Positions 6,169 to 6,236 of a DNA stretch of 6,236 nt are shown here, piece by piece. The stretch's first letter is position 1. Every line of letters begins with the position of its first letter. The notes beneath the pieces are model-generated. The model made no database searches. It saw only the letters and a program-made list of their open reading frames with translations, and was not told the DNA's origin. The DNA comes from Chloroflexia bacterium (GTDB lineage Bacteria > Chloroflexota > Chloroflexia > Thermomicrobiales > UBA6265). The translations under genes were made by a program, and so were the position numbers. The stretch lies in the NCBI GenBank assembly GCA_013698495.1, contig JACCUV010000392.1, positions 1 through 6,236 on the forward strand. The letters are read 5' to 3'.

Positions 6169-6236
6169 GTGTTATACCACACGGTCGCGACTTGCTCTGT
6201 TGCAGGTTGGACATGTTGATGGTCGCGAAGTCGATT

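Larger units (their letters stand above)
6043..6236. other. Upstream region of the minus-strand operon and truncated edge, possible divergent intergenic region
   Basis: No complete gene is seen here. A plus-strand ATG at 6213 has AGGTTGG just upstream and opens eight codons (MLMVAKSI) to the edge, which would make this a divergent promoter region. On the minus strand, the frame entering from the edge is open for about 33 residues and stops at 6137-6139, with very GC-rich third positions in its first 16 codons. That could instead be the tail of an upstream gene. Both readings cannot easily be true. The region also holds the palindrome TTGACGTCAA (6159-6168) and a GGTCGCGA direct repeat (6183-6190 and 6221-6228). 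Confidence 0.5.

Overview
The window is a moderately high-GC bacterial chromosome segment with five confident genes, a sixth small regulator, and edges that cut into neighbours. The coding style (Shine-Dalgarno sites, GTG and possibly TTG starts, compact overlapping genes) fits a free-living bacterium. A CO/xanthine dehydrogenase-type iron-sulfur subunit beside a UDP-galactopyranose-mutase-like envelope cluster would suit Chloroflexota (Thermomicrobia-like) or Actinomycetota, but that placement is a weak guess. No RNA gene, insertion sequence, CRISPR array or phage gene was seen.

Layout from left to right. Positions 1-170 (minus) hold the first 56 codons of a CoxS-like [2Fe-2S] subunit of a molybdenum hydroxylase, cut by the window edge. 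Positions 171-394 are non-coding and unusually rich in perfect inverted repeats (232-264, 295-327, 338-358, plus a small one at 375-390). Positions 395 to about 1765 (minus) encode an unrecognised protein whose middle carries a PD...DxK arrangement like that of PD-(D/E)XK nucleases. Divergent from it, 1742-2026 (plus) encodes a 94-residue winged-helix protein. This gene meets the next one tail to tail, with the two stop codons overlapping in a 7-base stretch.

Positions 2020-6042 (minus) look like one operon, read from right to left. It starts with a UDP-galactopyranose-mutase-like FAD enzyme (6042-4552). A small two-helix membrane protein (4492-4109) follows. The operon ends with a 700-residue polytopic membrane protein (4122-2020) that has a GT-C-like first periplasmic loop and a YfhO-like extracytoplasmic C-terminal domain. 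The last two genes overlap by 14 bases, which suggests translational coupling. Together they look like a cell-envelope glycan module: a cytoplasmic flavoenzyme acting on an activated sugar, and a membrane protein that may transfer or handle a lipid-linked sugar on the outside. The small membrane protein would be an accessory. The exact product is unknown.

The right edge (6043-6236) is a leader/promoter region. It contains a 10-base perfect palindrome and two incompatible possible edge genes, neither of which can be settled from this window.

The most interesting items are the putative orphan PD-(D/E)XK protein with its head-to-head winged-helix partner, the inverted-repeat cluster in front of coxS, and the three-gene membrane glycan module. 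None of these is proven to be a new system.
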